Shown: positions 1 to 15,100 of the stretch, one piece after another
How the letters are laid out: the number at the start of each line of letters is the position of its first letter
Numbering within the stretch: the stretch's first letter is position 1
NCBI RefSeq assembly: GCF_000247815.1
Contig: NC_021681.1
Coordinates: 4,612,914-4,676,913 of the forward strand
Direction: 5' to 3'
DNA: 64,000 nt
From: Ficedula albicollis
Lineage: Eukaryota > Chordata > Aves > Passeriformes > Muscicapidae
Translations under genes and position numbers: made by a program
Notes under the pieces: model-generated
The model's database searches: none
Seen by the model: only the letters and a program-made list of their open reading frames with translations
Told to the model about the DNA's origin: nothing

Positions 1-1100
1 TGTTTTTGGGGCTCCCCTTGCTGTGCTGGCCAAACTCTCCAGCACGGATTAGGAGGGGATGGAGTGAGGCACAGCTTTGGGCACACTGGTGCATCCAGGT
101 CCCTGCTGCTGCCCTGGCCAGCACAGGCAGGAGGAGATGCTGGCTCAGCCTTAAAACACTGGGGTTTTGTCAGTATAAGTTGGCACTGACAGATGTGTTG
201 GGAACAGGTGACAAGCAGTGACACCAAGTCCATTTGGCTTGGTGCTGCCATCCTCACAAGCCTTGCTGGCACTGCCACAGCAGCAGGGCAGGATGGCAGG
301 ATGGGGAAGATGCATCTGGGGTCACTTGGCTGGCAGTGATGCCTTTGGGTGAAGCTGTGGGGCAGCAGCTCCAGCTGGGAAGCAGCAGTGATGCTGTCAG
401 GGGGAGAGAAGCAGAGCCAGGATTTTCCTCAGCTCTGTTTAGCAGCTGAGGCAGGGGTTAACCAGCCCAAGTGTCCAGCAGGAACAACCCAGATTAACAG
501 CACTTTCACAGTCCCATGTTACAGAAATCCTCACTAAAATTAACCCAAACCTCGGGAGGCTTTTGTAGCAGCCAGGCGGAGCTGCTGGAGCCACACGTGG
601 TCACCCTGGGCCATCCCAGGGGCTCTTCCCCGGCGGTTCTGCAGCCTCCGCCTCAGTTTTCCCCTTGGAGCTTCTGATCCATGATTTTCCCTGTGAATTT
701 TGTCAAGCCCTGTTATCTAAACTGATCACAGAGATGGAATATTGGAATATAGGTATAAAAATCGTTTCTCAGTAGCTGATCTGCGTGCAGTTTGGGAGGG
801 CTGGGGTTCCTGGGAAGCTTGTGGATTCTGTGGTGCTGGGGGTTCGGATAGGGCTGGGGATCCTGGAGATGCTGGGGGTCCTGCAAGGGCAGAGGTTCCT
901 GGAAAGGCTGGGAAGACTGGGGGGGTCACGGAAGGTTGGGGGTCCTGGGAGGGCTGGGACCCTCTGGACCACAGCTCGCAGGCTGGGGAGCTCCCGGCGG
1001 GGTGGGCTGTGGTGATCATGGGCTGGAGTCTCTGGACAGGGAAGCCTAGCCTCTCCCAGCCTGCAGGAGGAGGGAAACTGAGGCAGGAGATGCAATTGCC
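1..1100. other. Unassigned upstream sequence
   Basis: I see no gene here. Only short open frames without recognisable domains or plausible splice structure are present on either strand. Between about 780 and 1000 the sequence is a loose G-rich run of CTGGG/GGTCC words that keeps several frames open, which is a composition effect. Confidence 0.5.
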
Positions 1101-1180
1101 GCGCCCATGGATCCCCTCGCTTCCCCGCCCGGAGGTCCGAGCAGGGGGCTCGGCAGCCGCGGGGCCCCCGGGCCCGTCAC

Positions 1181-1254
<74 letters not shown>

Positions 1255-1506
1255 CCAGCCGCGGGGCCCCCGGGCCCGTCACGGCTCCTTTGTGCCGCGG
1301 GCACGGCACCAGCGCCGCTGCTGACTCAGCGATTCTGCCCGGGCGCCGCCGTGGGAGCCCCGTGACCCACCGGAGGGGGGACCCCGCCAGGGCAGCGGGT
1401 GGCGGCCGAGCACTGAGGCGACAGCTCTGCGGAAAGCCGGCGACAGCCGGCGTCACTCCGTGCGGGGCCGGGGGACACGGGGGACACCGCGGCTGAGCAG
1501 GACCCG
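1100..1506 (+). promoter_or_regulatory. NEU4: CpG-rich probable NEU4 promoter and noncoding first exon
   Basis: The stretch is GC-rich and dense in CpG, unlike its flanks, and sits about 0.7 kb upstream of the NEU4 start codon. A good splice donor, CCG followed by GTGAGT at 1507, closes a possible untranslated first exon. It could splice to the acceptor AG at 2181-2182, five bases upstream of the ATG. A 70-nt poly-C run interrupts the island at 1184-1253. The promoter role is inferred from position and composition; no TATA box is evident. Confidence 0.45.
1184..1253. repeat. Poly-C run (70 nt), probable assembly artefact
   Basis: The run is uninterrupted C. The same 30-bp sequence (beginning CAGCCGCGGGG and ending GTCACGGC) lies on its left at 1155-1184 and on its right at 1256-1285. 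That is what a failed join of two overlapping contig ends would look like. Confidence 0.85.
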
Positions 1507-5505
<3,999 letters not shown>

Positions 5506-6058
5506 GCCTGCCCAGGTCAGCTCCCCACACACCCCAGTGCTGCCATGAGCCAAGAGGAGGAGAAGGAGCTGCCTCGTGTCCTGAGCTGCCCAGGTCAGCT
5601 CCCCACACACCCCAGTGCTGCCATGGGGCCGAGAGGAGGAGAAGGAGCTGCCTCGTGTCCTGAGCCCACCAGGTCAGCTCCCCACACACCCCAGTGCTGC
5701 CATGGGGCCAAGAGGAGAAGGAGCTGCCTCGTGTCCTGAGCTGCCCAGGTCAGCTCCCCATACCCCCCAGTGCTGCCATGAGCCAAGAGGAGGAGAAGGA
5801 GCTGCCTCGTGTCCTGAGCTGCCCAGGTCAGCTCCCCATACCCCCCAGTGCTGCCATGAGCCAAGAGGAGGAGAAGGAGCTGCCTCGTGTCCTGAGCTGC
5901 CCAGGTCAGCTCCCCATACCCCCCAGTGCTGCCATGAGCCAAGAGGAGGAGAAGGAGCTGCCTCGTGTCCTGAGCTGCCCAGGTCAGCTCCCCATACCCC
6001 CCAGTGCTGCCATGAGCCAAGAGGAGGAGAAGGAGCTGCCTCGTGTGAGGAGAAGGAG

Positions 6059-6061
<3 letters not shown>

Positions 6062-6092
<31 letters not shown>
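6062..6092. repeat. Poly-C run (31 nt) inside the VNTR, probable assembly artefact
   Basis: The run breaks a VNTR unit. To its left a piece of the unit (GAGGAGAAGGAGCTG) is repeated out of place; to its right the array resumes mid-unit. This again looks like a bad join within a tandem repeat. Confidence 0.8.
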
Positions 6093-6871
6093 ACACCCCA
6101 GTGCTGCCATGAGCCAAGAGGAGGAGAAGGAGCTGCCTCGTGTCCTGAGCTGCCCAGGTCAGCTCCCCATACACCCCAGTGCTGCCATGAGCCAAGAGGA
6201 GGAGAAGGAGCTGCCTCGTGTCCTGAGCTGCCCAGGTCAGCTCCCCATACACCCCAGTGCTGCCATGAGCCAAGAGGAGGAGAAGGAGCTGCCTCGTGTC
6301 CTGAGCTGCCCAGGTCAGCTCCCCATACACCCCAGTGCTGCCATGAGCCAAGAGGAGGAGAAGGAGCTGCCTCGTGTCCTGAGCTGCCCAGGTCAGCTCC
6401 CCATACACCCCAGTGCTGCCATGAGCCAAGAGGAGGAGAAGGAGCTGCCTCGTGTCCTGAGCTGCCCAGGTCAGCTCCCCACACACCCCAGTGCTGCATC
6501 CCATAGCATCAACCCATCCAGCATGGCCACATCGCACACAGGTGTGTCTCTGTCCCCACACTGGGGTTTCTCTCCTTTTTATTGCTATTTTTAAAATCCT
6601 GTTTTGGTTAGGAACCCCAGGCTCCTCTCCAGGCAAGAGCCATCCCTGCAAACAGGTACTGGGGGCAGCAGCAGCAGTGCAGGGGGGAGGCAGCCAGGGG
6701 TACCCTGTGCCATCCCTGGGGGTTGTGGTGATCCAGCTGTGCCATACCTGGTACCACCACTCTGCCCTGAGGGCTTTCCTTCCCTTGTTATAAATTGTTA
6801 TGCTATATAAATATGTCAAATCATTTCTTCTTCACAAAAAGGCTTTTTCTCCATGGTGTCTCTGAAGTCAC

Positions 6872-7172
6872 TGTGAGGGTTTGGGCTGGGGTACAGTTCC
6901 ATTCCTTCATAGTAGCTGGGATAGGGCTGGGTTTTATATTTGGGCTGATGATAAATGTTTCTGTTGCATAACTTGTCTGTTTGGGCTTTCACTTCTCTCT
7001 CTCTTTATTATTTTCCTTTTCACTACAATTTATTATTATTATTTCAATTATTAAAGTGTTTTCATGTCAACCCAGGAGGTGTCTCACTTTTACCCCTCCA
7101 ATTCTCTCCCCCTCCCACGGGATGGGGGTGAGTGGCTGAGTGGTGCTCAGGTGCCAACTGGAGTTCAACCAC
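6872..7172 (+). mobile_element. ERV-derived LTR fragment, internally deleted
   Basis: The left part (GGGTTTGGGCTGGGGTACAG, then CATAGTAGCTGGGATAGG) and the right part (a TTATTATTATT run, ATTAAA at 7050-7055, CCCACGGGATGGGGGTGAG, TGGTGCTCAG) match my memory of an avian ERVL-type LTR. The middle, including the usual TATA region, is missing. The ATTAAA is the LTR's own polyadenylation signal and may also serve NEU4. Family assignment is from memory, without alignment. Confidence 0.55.
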
Positions 7173-8477
7173 CCCAATGACCCACTTAGTGTTTTGTTAG
7201 GTCTGGAATTTGTTTTTTTAATGTGCCATGGCCATCACTGCTCTCCTGTGACGCTTGTCAGTCTGGAACTCCCAGCACAGGCAGGCTGAGGTTGAGCACA
7301 GGAGTGGGGTCCTGCTCCTGGGGATGAGCAGCAGCTGCTCCTGACACTGTTGTGTGGGTGAACTTTGGGGGGCTGCATCTCAATTCCAGCTCTGCCTCCC
7401 CAGCATGACTCCATCTGAGTGCCCCAGCTCAGCTCCTTGGGTCTCCTTCACCTGTCCTGCCCTGTGCAGGTGACAAACACCAGCTCAACTGCCCTAAAAA
7501 TGAACTGGTTAACAAAAGTGTCCAGCTCTTCAGCCTGTGACATCACCACGTCTCATTTTCCACTGGGGTGGGTGGAAGCTGACAAGTGACAGACAACGTG
7601 GAGAACAGAAATTTTCAATTCCCTTGAAGCTGCAAAATAGAACATAAAGACTAACTAGCAAGTGAGATAAAAGGGTATAAAAGTAGGCACACAGGATGCT
7701 AAACACAGCTGGAACCAGTGGAGAAACAGATAATGAGGAACATTTTGTGGCAAAGTTGTGTAACAAGAAACAGCAGCTCGTGCCCTGAGAGAAGTTCCAG
7801 GCAAGGTCCCAACATTGGGGCACTCAGTGAGTACAACCACCAGACATCCCCATAGACAACAGGACCAGAAAGGACTCCAGGAAGGAGTGTAAATGTAAAT
7901 TGGTTCTAGGAAAAGTGATGTTTCTGTGTTCTCTAGGAAGTCCCTTGTAATGAATCTGACCGTGATGGAACCAACACCCTGTTGTGCAGTTTTACAGCAC
8001 ACATTCAATTAGAGGAGATTTCCTGTGTGTGTCCAGCTCTGTGATAAAGCATGCCTGCTTTCTAATGCTTCAGGCTGTGCTGTGGTAGAAAGTTGGTTCT
8101 CTGCCTCATTTCAGTATCACGAGGAGTGGCTGAGGCGGGTGCTGGGGTGCTGGAAGCCAGGCCCTCACCTCCATCCTTACTGGGCCAGTTTCCAACCCCA
8201 AATGACCACCAAGCCCAAGGGAAGGGACATGGCCTGAGCCAGGGGATCTGCTCAGAAGCAGCCCTTGGCACGTCAGCCCTTAGCACATCAGCCCCATGAG
8301 CTGCTTCAGCCCCTGGGGTGTCCATCCCCCCAGGGCTCTGTCCATCCCCCCAGGGCTCTTGCACCAGGCTGGTGTCACAGCTCCTGCTGTGCCCTCTCTG
8401 TGGCTTGTGCCAGCAGCCAAGTGACACCTGAGTGCCACCTCCTCCGAGCAGCAGCCTCCTGGCACCACCGTGGGGCC
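7173..8477. other. Intergenic sequence between convergent NEU4 and TM4SF19
   Basis: No coding exon is recognised. The part nearest 8477 should hold the TM4SF19 3' UTR on the - strand. The stretch at about 7560-8020 has repeat-like composition but I could not assign it to a family. Confidence 0.4.
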
Positions 8478-10374
8478 CTACTTGCCCTCACAGAAGCCAC
8501 AGAGGCAGCCAAGGCAGCCGTTGAGGATCTGGAGCAGGGCCAGCACCATCTCAGCCACGCTGAGGAGCAGCAGCAGGGAGAACAGCACCACGTGCCAGCT
8601 CACGATGCCCTCGGGCTCCAGGCAGATGCTCCAGGTTCTCTGATTGTACAGGTAGCTGTCAGCCCTGTGTGACAGGAAGGGGAGAAGCTGCAGCAGGTCC
8701 AGAATCCCATCACCTCCCTCCCAGGGAAGGATTTCTTCCCGTATCCACCATAAATGTACTCTCTGCCCGTGGGAAGCCATTCCTCTTTGTCCTGTCACTC
8801 CATGCCCTTTCCCACAGTCCCTGTTCAGCTTTCTTGGAGCCCCTTTATGTGCTGGAACACCAATGTATGCAGTATCCCCCAGACATCCCATCCTTCATCC
8901 AGAGGATGAGCAGGGTTAAGGGGGTGATGAGGATGGGAAGCACCATGTAGAAATCCATGGAAGGTGAGCACTCCTTGAACTATCAGGACCCTGCATCCAC
9001 CACCACCCCACCACCTCAATTAATCCACATAATTAGCAGCAAATTGGCGAGGCAGTGATGATTCAGCCCCTCACCTGGCTTGAGGCCCCTGGTCGATGGC
9101 ATCCAGGAAGGGGTATCCCCAGAGGGCTCCGTGCCTGAGCCCCAGCTCGGTGGTGTTGTAGAAGCAGAGGGGGCCGTTGGTCAGTCCCACCCCAGAGAGC
9201 ACAAAGCAGGCAGCAGCACCCAGCAGAGCCAGCTTGGAGAGCACCACGGAGATGAACGCCTGCAGGGAGTCAGGGGGATCCACATCACAGCTGCAGGTTG
9301 GCAGCAGAGTGTGGGAGGGGGGAAACTCCCCTCCCCAGCTGCGGCTGAGGATGAAGTGGGCAGGGAGTGCAGAGAGGCAGTGACCTGCAGAGCCCATCCC
9401 AGCACTCACTGGAGCCCTGCCCTATCTTCCTGCTGTGGGAACACGGTTTGTAAGGATAGTGCAGAAGGCAATTTCCCTCAGTGGATTACAGCTGTACTGA
9501 TTGCTGAGGAGTGGAGACAGCCTTGCCTGCCCAGTGAGGATGGGGGTTATAAAAGAGTGGGCCAGGCAGCAAGTTGTAGATGCAGTTGGAAATTCAGAGT
9601 CTGCTGGCTGTGCTGTGAGGAGGAAGGGACATGCAGTCCTGCAAGGAACAGACAAGGTAAGAAGATGCTGTGTGAGGGACAGACAGGGTTGGGTGGCTGG
9701 GTTAGGGACAGGCTGGGATTTAGCCAGTCTTGCAGAAGGAAGAAGGAAACTCACAGAGAGGAGACAAGGAGTCAGAGCTGTGTGAAACAGCTAATGAGGA
9801 AAGGAGTTAGAGCTGTGTGGAGCTGCCTGTGAGGAAAGGAGCCCACTGAGAGAAGGCATGAGAAGTTTCTGATAAAAGACTGGTGTTGGCGCCAGTGGTG
9901 TCCTTACAGATATTACCACTACACCCTGCCATGGCCCATGGTAGGGCCGTTGGAGAGCAGGACCTGGGAGAGGGGGATCCCTGCCGTGTCCCCCCACCCT
10001 TTATTGGGGGCCCCAGCCCCGCCTTACGTTGTGGCGGGTGCCGCAGCCGTTGCGCTGCCACCCCAGAGCTGTGATGTGGGTCGCTGCCAGCAGCACCTGC
10101 AGGGACAGAACCACGGCTGGGGGACACAGGGGAGCCAGCCGCATCCCTCAGTGCCTCTCCAGCCCCGCAGGAAGCACGGCGATCCCGCGGTACTCACGGC
10201 AACGCCGCCGCCCCAGACGCCGGGCACAGCCTTGGCGTGGCTGCTGATGTGCCCCTCCAGCAGGTACTTGGATTCTCCACCAGGGAAGAGCAGGAGGATG
10301 CTGGCTGCCATGGAGAGAGTGCCCAGCACCAGCAGGCAGGGCCCCACGATCCGGCTGCACTTCCCCACACACAT
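8478..10374 (-). CDS. TM4SF19: Transmembrane 4 L6 family member 19, complete, four exons
   Basis: Four-pass membrane protein of the L6 (TM4SF) family, distinct from true tetraspanins; TM4SF19 is associated with macrophage and osteoclast biology in mammals. Exons on the - strand are 10374-10198, 10096-10028, 9259-9075 and 8664-8478. All have GT/AG boundaries and consistent phase, giving 205 aa (human about 209). The N-terminus MCVGKCSRIVG is the L6-family start. TM1 is at about 10-30, then the PGGESKYLLEGH loop and TM2 (VWGGGVAVLLAA). TM3 is LALLGAAACFVLSGVGL, followed by the large loop with NGPLCF and WGYPF. LYNQRTWSICLEP precedes TM4. The tail is GCLCGFCEGK. YLLEGH, GVWGGG, LALLGA and CLEP...WHV favour TM4SF19 over TM4SF1/4/5. 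The upstream frame stays open into a minisatellite, but I chose the ATG that gives the family N-terminus. Confidence 0.92.
8665..9074 (-). other. TM4SF19 intron 3
   Basis: Intron with standard GT/AG ends; nothing else is recognised in it. Confidence 0.6.
9260..10027 (-). other. TM4SF19 intron 2, possible old retroviral remnant
   Basis: Intron with GT/AG ends. The + strand between about 9600 and 9910 has related GTGAGG/ACAGACAGG and GTTAGAGCTGTGTG words and an ATAAAAGACTGG followed by TGGCGCCAGTGG. This resembles the end of an LTR with a primer-binding-like site. The resemblance is weak and I did not assign a family. Confidence 0.3.
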
Positions 10375-10400
10375 GGCTGTCCTGCATGGCAACGGAGAGG

Positions 10401-11351
10401 GGAGCGGGAGAGGAAGGGCTGCACTTGGCCCTGGGGAGGGGGAGCGGGAGAGGAAGGGCTGCACTTGGCCCTGGGGAGGGGGAGCGGGAGAGGAAGGGCT
10501 GCACTTGGCCCTGGGGAGGGGGAGCGGGAGAGGAAGGGCTGCACTTGGCCCTGGGGAGGGGGAGCGGGAGAGGAAGGGCTGCACTTGGCCCTGGGGAGGG
10601 GGAGCGGGAGAGGAAGGGCTGCACTTGGCCCTGGGGAGGGGGAGCGGGAGAGGAAGGGCTGCACTTGGCCCTGGGGAGGGGGAGCGGGAGAGGAAGGGCT
10701 GCACTTGGCCCTGGGGAGGGGGAGCGGGAGAGGAAGGGCTGCACTTGGCCCTGGGGAGGGGGAGCGGGAGAGGAAGGGCTGCACTTGGCCCTGGGGAGGG
10801 GGAGCGGGAGAGGAAGGGCTGCACTTGGCCCTGGGGAGGGGGAGCGGGAGAGGAAGGGCTGCACTTGGCCCTGGGGAGGGGGAGCGGGAGAGGAAGGGCT
10901 GCACTTGGCCCTGGGGAGGGGGAGCGGGAGAGGAAGGGCTGCACTTGGCCCTGGGGAGGGGGAGCGGGAGAGGAAGGGCTGCACTTGGCCCTGGGGAGGG
11001 GGAGCGGGAGAGGAAGGGCTGCACTTGGCCCTGGGGAGGGGGAGCGGGAGAGGAAGGGCTGCACTTGGCCCTGGGGAGGGGGAGCGGGAGAGGAAGGGCT
11101 GCACTTGGCCCTGGGGAGGGGGAGCGGGAGAGGAAGGGCTGCACTTGGCCCTGGGGAGGGGGAGCGGGAGAGGAAGGGCTGCACTTGGCCCTGGGGAGGG
11201 GGAGCGGGAGAGGAAGGGCTGCACTTGGCCCTGGGGAGGGGGAGCGGGAGAGGAAGGGCTGCACTTGGCCCTGGGGAGGGGGAGCGGGAGAGGAAGGGCT
11301 GCACTTGGCCCTGGGGAGGGGGAGCGGGACAGGGAGGGCTGCATTTGGCCC
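10401..11351. repeat. Perfect 40-bp minisatellite upstream of TM4SF19
   Basis: Twenty-three identical 40-bp units (starting GGAGCGGGAGAGGAAGGG) run from 10401 to 11320, followed by a diverged partial unit to about 11351. On the gene's strand the array ends 26 bp before the start codon at 10374, so it occupies the 5' UTR or core promoter. Forty is not a multiple of three, and the unit has no stop in several frames, so long repetitive open frames cross it on both strands. Confidence 0.97.
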
Positions 11352-14300
11352 CTCAGCATCCCAAGGCTTCCCCACCCCCAGCCCATTTCAGCTGTGGTTG
11401 ATGGGACTTGCTGGGTTGTGCTTTTGGCTGTCACTGCCCCTACCTGAGGGCGATTTCCAGTGGAATTCCTAACACTCCTTTGCCTTTATGGTCTCTTCCA
11501 ACCAAAAGCAGTTCTATGAAAATGGTACTGCAGGGAGCCAACCACCCACCACAGCTCAGTTTGCCTTTAACAACAAGCAGGAGGGAAAAAGCTTTGCCAG
11601 GAAAGAGGCAGAATCCTTGTACAAGGGCTTGTGAAAGCACATCAGTCTCCAGTCAAATCCAACAGCAATTCCATCCCTGTCATGCACTAGTCTGAGTATG
11701 CTGGAACCAATTATATTTAATTAAGAAAACATTATTACCTATGCTCCAGTTCCACTGGCATGGTATTAAGTTGTGAGTTTATCTAGAAAGCACCTGCCCA
11801 TCTCCAGGTGATACCTTGTCCAAAATCACCTCTCTGCTGCACCTACAGCACCCTCATTTTGTACAGAATGTCCATTGGTCACTCCGGGACTGCTGAAAAT
11901 AGCAGGGCTTGCTGTTGTCCTGCCTCCCAGCTGTTTTCTGCCCTGAATTCCTTGGGCTTATGCATTTCCCCCTTTCCTGCTAGATTGCAGCCAGTTTTGC
12001 ACAAGTTCCCCAGGTTAAGCTGTTTCTTGCTCTGGCTGATTTTTTTTTTCGTGCTCTGCAAAGCAGAAGTGGCTGTGGCACTGTGTGGTTGTTTCTGTGG
12101 GAAGAGCTGCCTCAGGTCAGGGCAGCATCTCCAGCCCCAGCAGGGCCCCAGGGGGGCTGGGGGACACCAGTGCAGTGGGGTCTGCCAGGGAGCAGCCACA
12201 GCAGGGCACTGGGGAGGGCTGAGCACAAAGGAATGGGGCAGTGAGACCTGTGTGGAGGGACAGGAGCCAAGACACCTGAGGGGGGCCATCAGCTCCACCC
12301 ATCCTAGAATTCCACCTCTTGCTTTCCATCATCCCTGCCTTGGTTATAGGGGATTTAGGGGTCTCTTGCCCCCAGCAAGGTCCTGCCTGCAGCCCAGGGA
12401 TTGTGTGTGGTCCTCCCACAGCCACGAGTACCCTTTGCTGAGTCCCACCTCCTTCTGGAACAGCTCCTGCTCCTCTGAGCTCCAGCTTTTCTGCACATCT
12501 CCCCTCAACCTCTCCAAGGCCTCTCCTTCCTCCACTGCTGCCCTCTCCCTGGGGGTGGCAGGAGCTCTCTTTCCCCCAGGAAGCTCCCATGGTGTGCTGT
12601 CCCCTCCAAACACCCCCCTGAGCAAGCAGCTCCTCAGCCACACAGACAAACCCTGTGCAGGGGAGGCAGAGCCAAAGTGCAGCTGGTCCTGTGTCCACCA
12701 GCAGGACTCCCTTTTGCCAGCCCATCTCCATGGCCAAAATCAGATTCCAGCAAAGCCCAGGGAACCCCTCCCCACTGCCCAGCTTACCTGGAGTGAAGCC
12801 TGAGCAGCACTGTCCCCCTGGGCTGAGCCCTGTCCTGCAGGCAGCACCCATGGGTGACTATTTATGACACCTCAGCCTGTGCTCCCCTCCCCTCCTTCCC
12901 CCCAGGGCCACCCACCAGATCATCCCCTCTATGTGCCCACCCCAAGGAAGGATGAGTGGCAGGATGAGCCAGCACTGGAGCTGTGCTTCTGCCCTGTTCT
13001 TCCCCATTTCAGAATTCACACCAGAGCTCACCAAAACAGGCACGGCCTCAGATTTTAAGGCTTCTACCACCTCTGCATTAAATGCCTCAACACTGCTGCT
13101 CCTGGAACAACCTGGGGTGAATATGTTTGGATAATCTCCTCTTTAATACTTCAATAAAAACTTCAGAACAAACATTCCCATGTGCCAGCTGGGTCCTACC
13201 TCCCACCCTTTGCTTCCTCTCAGGTGTTGAGTGTATTCTCACCACGTGTGTATCTCATGCCTTGGTAATAAGATTGAGAGAGGAAGGTAATTTCTGGGTA
13301 TATTAATTCTTACAAGTCATCAGACATCAGCATTTCCTATCTGCCATGGCTGGCAGTCACTGTGGAACAGGGAAACTCCAATTGCCACAGAGAAGGTCAG
13401 GAACAGGATCAGGAGAACATGAATGACCTTTGTGCCCAAGAACGGGAGTCAGGGAAACTGTAGCGGCAAAAATGGGGCAGTTTTGTTGGCAGAGGAGTTG
13501 CAGGTGGCACAAGCCAAGAGAAGAATGGCTCATGGGCTGGCAAAGAAGAGTTCTGAGAGCCCTCAAGAGCCACATGGGAAAAGATGAATGGGTGAGGTTG
13601 AGTTACAGCAGGCAATTCCATTCCTCTTGCAAAAATAAGCTGAGGAGCAGATTATCTGTCAAGTCCCTCTGAAAGGAAAATCAGAGCTGGCAGCAGGAGA
13701 GGAATTCCCATTTGAGTCACAGAATCTCAGAACAGTCTGAGGTGGAAGGGACCCAGCAGGAGTGAGTGGCCCTTGCAGGCTGAACCTGACACCTTGGCAT
13801 CATTAGCACCATGCTCAAGCACCTGAGTTATTTAAGGATGAAATACCCTGAGATGAAGACAAATCAGTCTCTAAAATGAAGACAGATGCAGGATAAGCAG
13901 AGTCCAAGTTCTCCTTCCTCTCTTTTTTTCACTTGAAAAGAGGCAAACCCATTTTTCACTCTGCTGGAAGAGAATGTTTTGCAACTTCATCCTGTGCCTT
14001 CCCCACGTCACAGCAATCTGAGGCTCCCACCACACACATGATCTGCTCCATCATCTCCCACAGAAAACCCCACGCCAGGAAGTGTGAAGCATCAGGGTGA
14101 CACTCTCTTTCCTTGATTGCTGATCTTTTCCTTATAAGAATAATCCTAATAGAAGGCTAATTTTAGCCCTGCACGTGAGGAGCTGTGCGCTTGCCTTTCT
14201 CACACCAAGAGTTCATCTGTGAAAGTGTCAGCACAGCAATTATGGGCAAGGAACTTGCTGCCAAGTCACCCAGTCCTGGTGCAGGCAAACGTGGTCTCAC

Positions 14301-15100
14301 CTAATGCAATTCCAACTTGGCAAGGTCATCCCGCTGGTTCCTGACTGAGGAAACACCAAATATTGTTGGGCATTATTTGCTTTAGGGCTTAAAAATGTCA
14401 CCTGAATTTACAGTTCAGAAAAATCAACCCCCTGAAAATTTGGAAGTTTACAGAAAGGAAAAACAAGTAAATTAAACCCAAGAGGTATTTTGAGTTCCAG
14501 GTGTCCCTGTAGTTCCTTGACCTGCAGATTGATGTAAAAGGATTCCTGACTTAGTTGGAACTGGAAATATTTTCCTAGGCTGCATGAAGAGTTCAGGGTT
14601 TTCAAGCTTCAAGATACAGTTTTAGGGGAGACCTACCTACAGTCAGGAACATGAGGATGACTCAAAATTGATTTCTTAATTTCTGTTTCTCCACTGTACC
14701 TGCCAAATCCTGGTCCAGAAGGGCCCCTGCTCCTCAGACCATGACAGGAATGTCCCAAGGAGCCCAAACAACTGCACAAGTCAAAGGAGGACACTGACTG
14801 TTGAGAACAGAAATTTCCATTTCCTCTGCTCTTTCATTGGGAAGGATGGAAAATCCTAGCCCTGCCTGTTTTTATTAGTTTGCATACAGGTATTGTTCCT
14901 CTCAAGATCCTGTAAGTTTGTCTCAATTCAAGATTTTGTATTTTCTACAACAGCCTGAAGCTCTCTTGGGCACTGCTGTCATCAGCAGCTCCTTATCCTT
15001 AAGGAAAAATTCAGGAATTCCCCATGGACAGATTTCCATTAGAACTACAACAAATAAACCCCAACCCCAGAAAAACAAGAGCTGGAGAAAGCTACTGAAA
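11352..15100. other. Intergenic sequence upstream of TM4SF19
   Basis: No exon is recognised. A 331-codon open frame at 11808-12803 on the + strand shows no familiar domain and is low-complexity in places. An isolated AATAAA occurs on the + strand near 13152. The UBXN7 3' UTR may extend into the right end, since an AATAAA on the - strand lies near 14870. Confidence 0.4.
13713..13860 (-). mobile_element. CR1 LINE fragment
   Basis: GTCACAGAATCTCAGAAC followed by GGTGGAAGGGACC is the reverse complement of the CR1 3' end. It is a short, 5'-truncated copy. Confidence 0.5.

Noticed and set aside
5595..6819. Repetitive 160-380-codon open frames through the NEU4 VNTR
   Set aside because: The 78-bp period is a multiple of three, so stop-free frames repeat automatically; the real frame stops at 5505.
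10401..11351. CRISPR-like array of direct repeats
   Set aside because: There are no spacers: the 40-bp units are head-to-tail minisatellite units in a vertebrate genome, as are the 78-bp units at 5471-6498.
10024..11472. 350-490-codon open frames across the 40-bp minisatellite
   Set aside because: Frames are open on both strands and in several registers, a product of the stop-free unit. Only the TM4SF19 exon part has family support.
11808..12803. 331-codon + strand open frame
   Set aside because: No domain, no family resemblance, Cys/Ser/Pro-rich composition and no splice or promoter context. Treated as chance.
13145..13160. + strand polyadenylation signal implying an unknown + strand gene
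   Set aside because: An isolated AATAAA in AT-rich sequence, with no upstream exon recognised.
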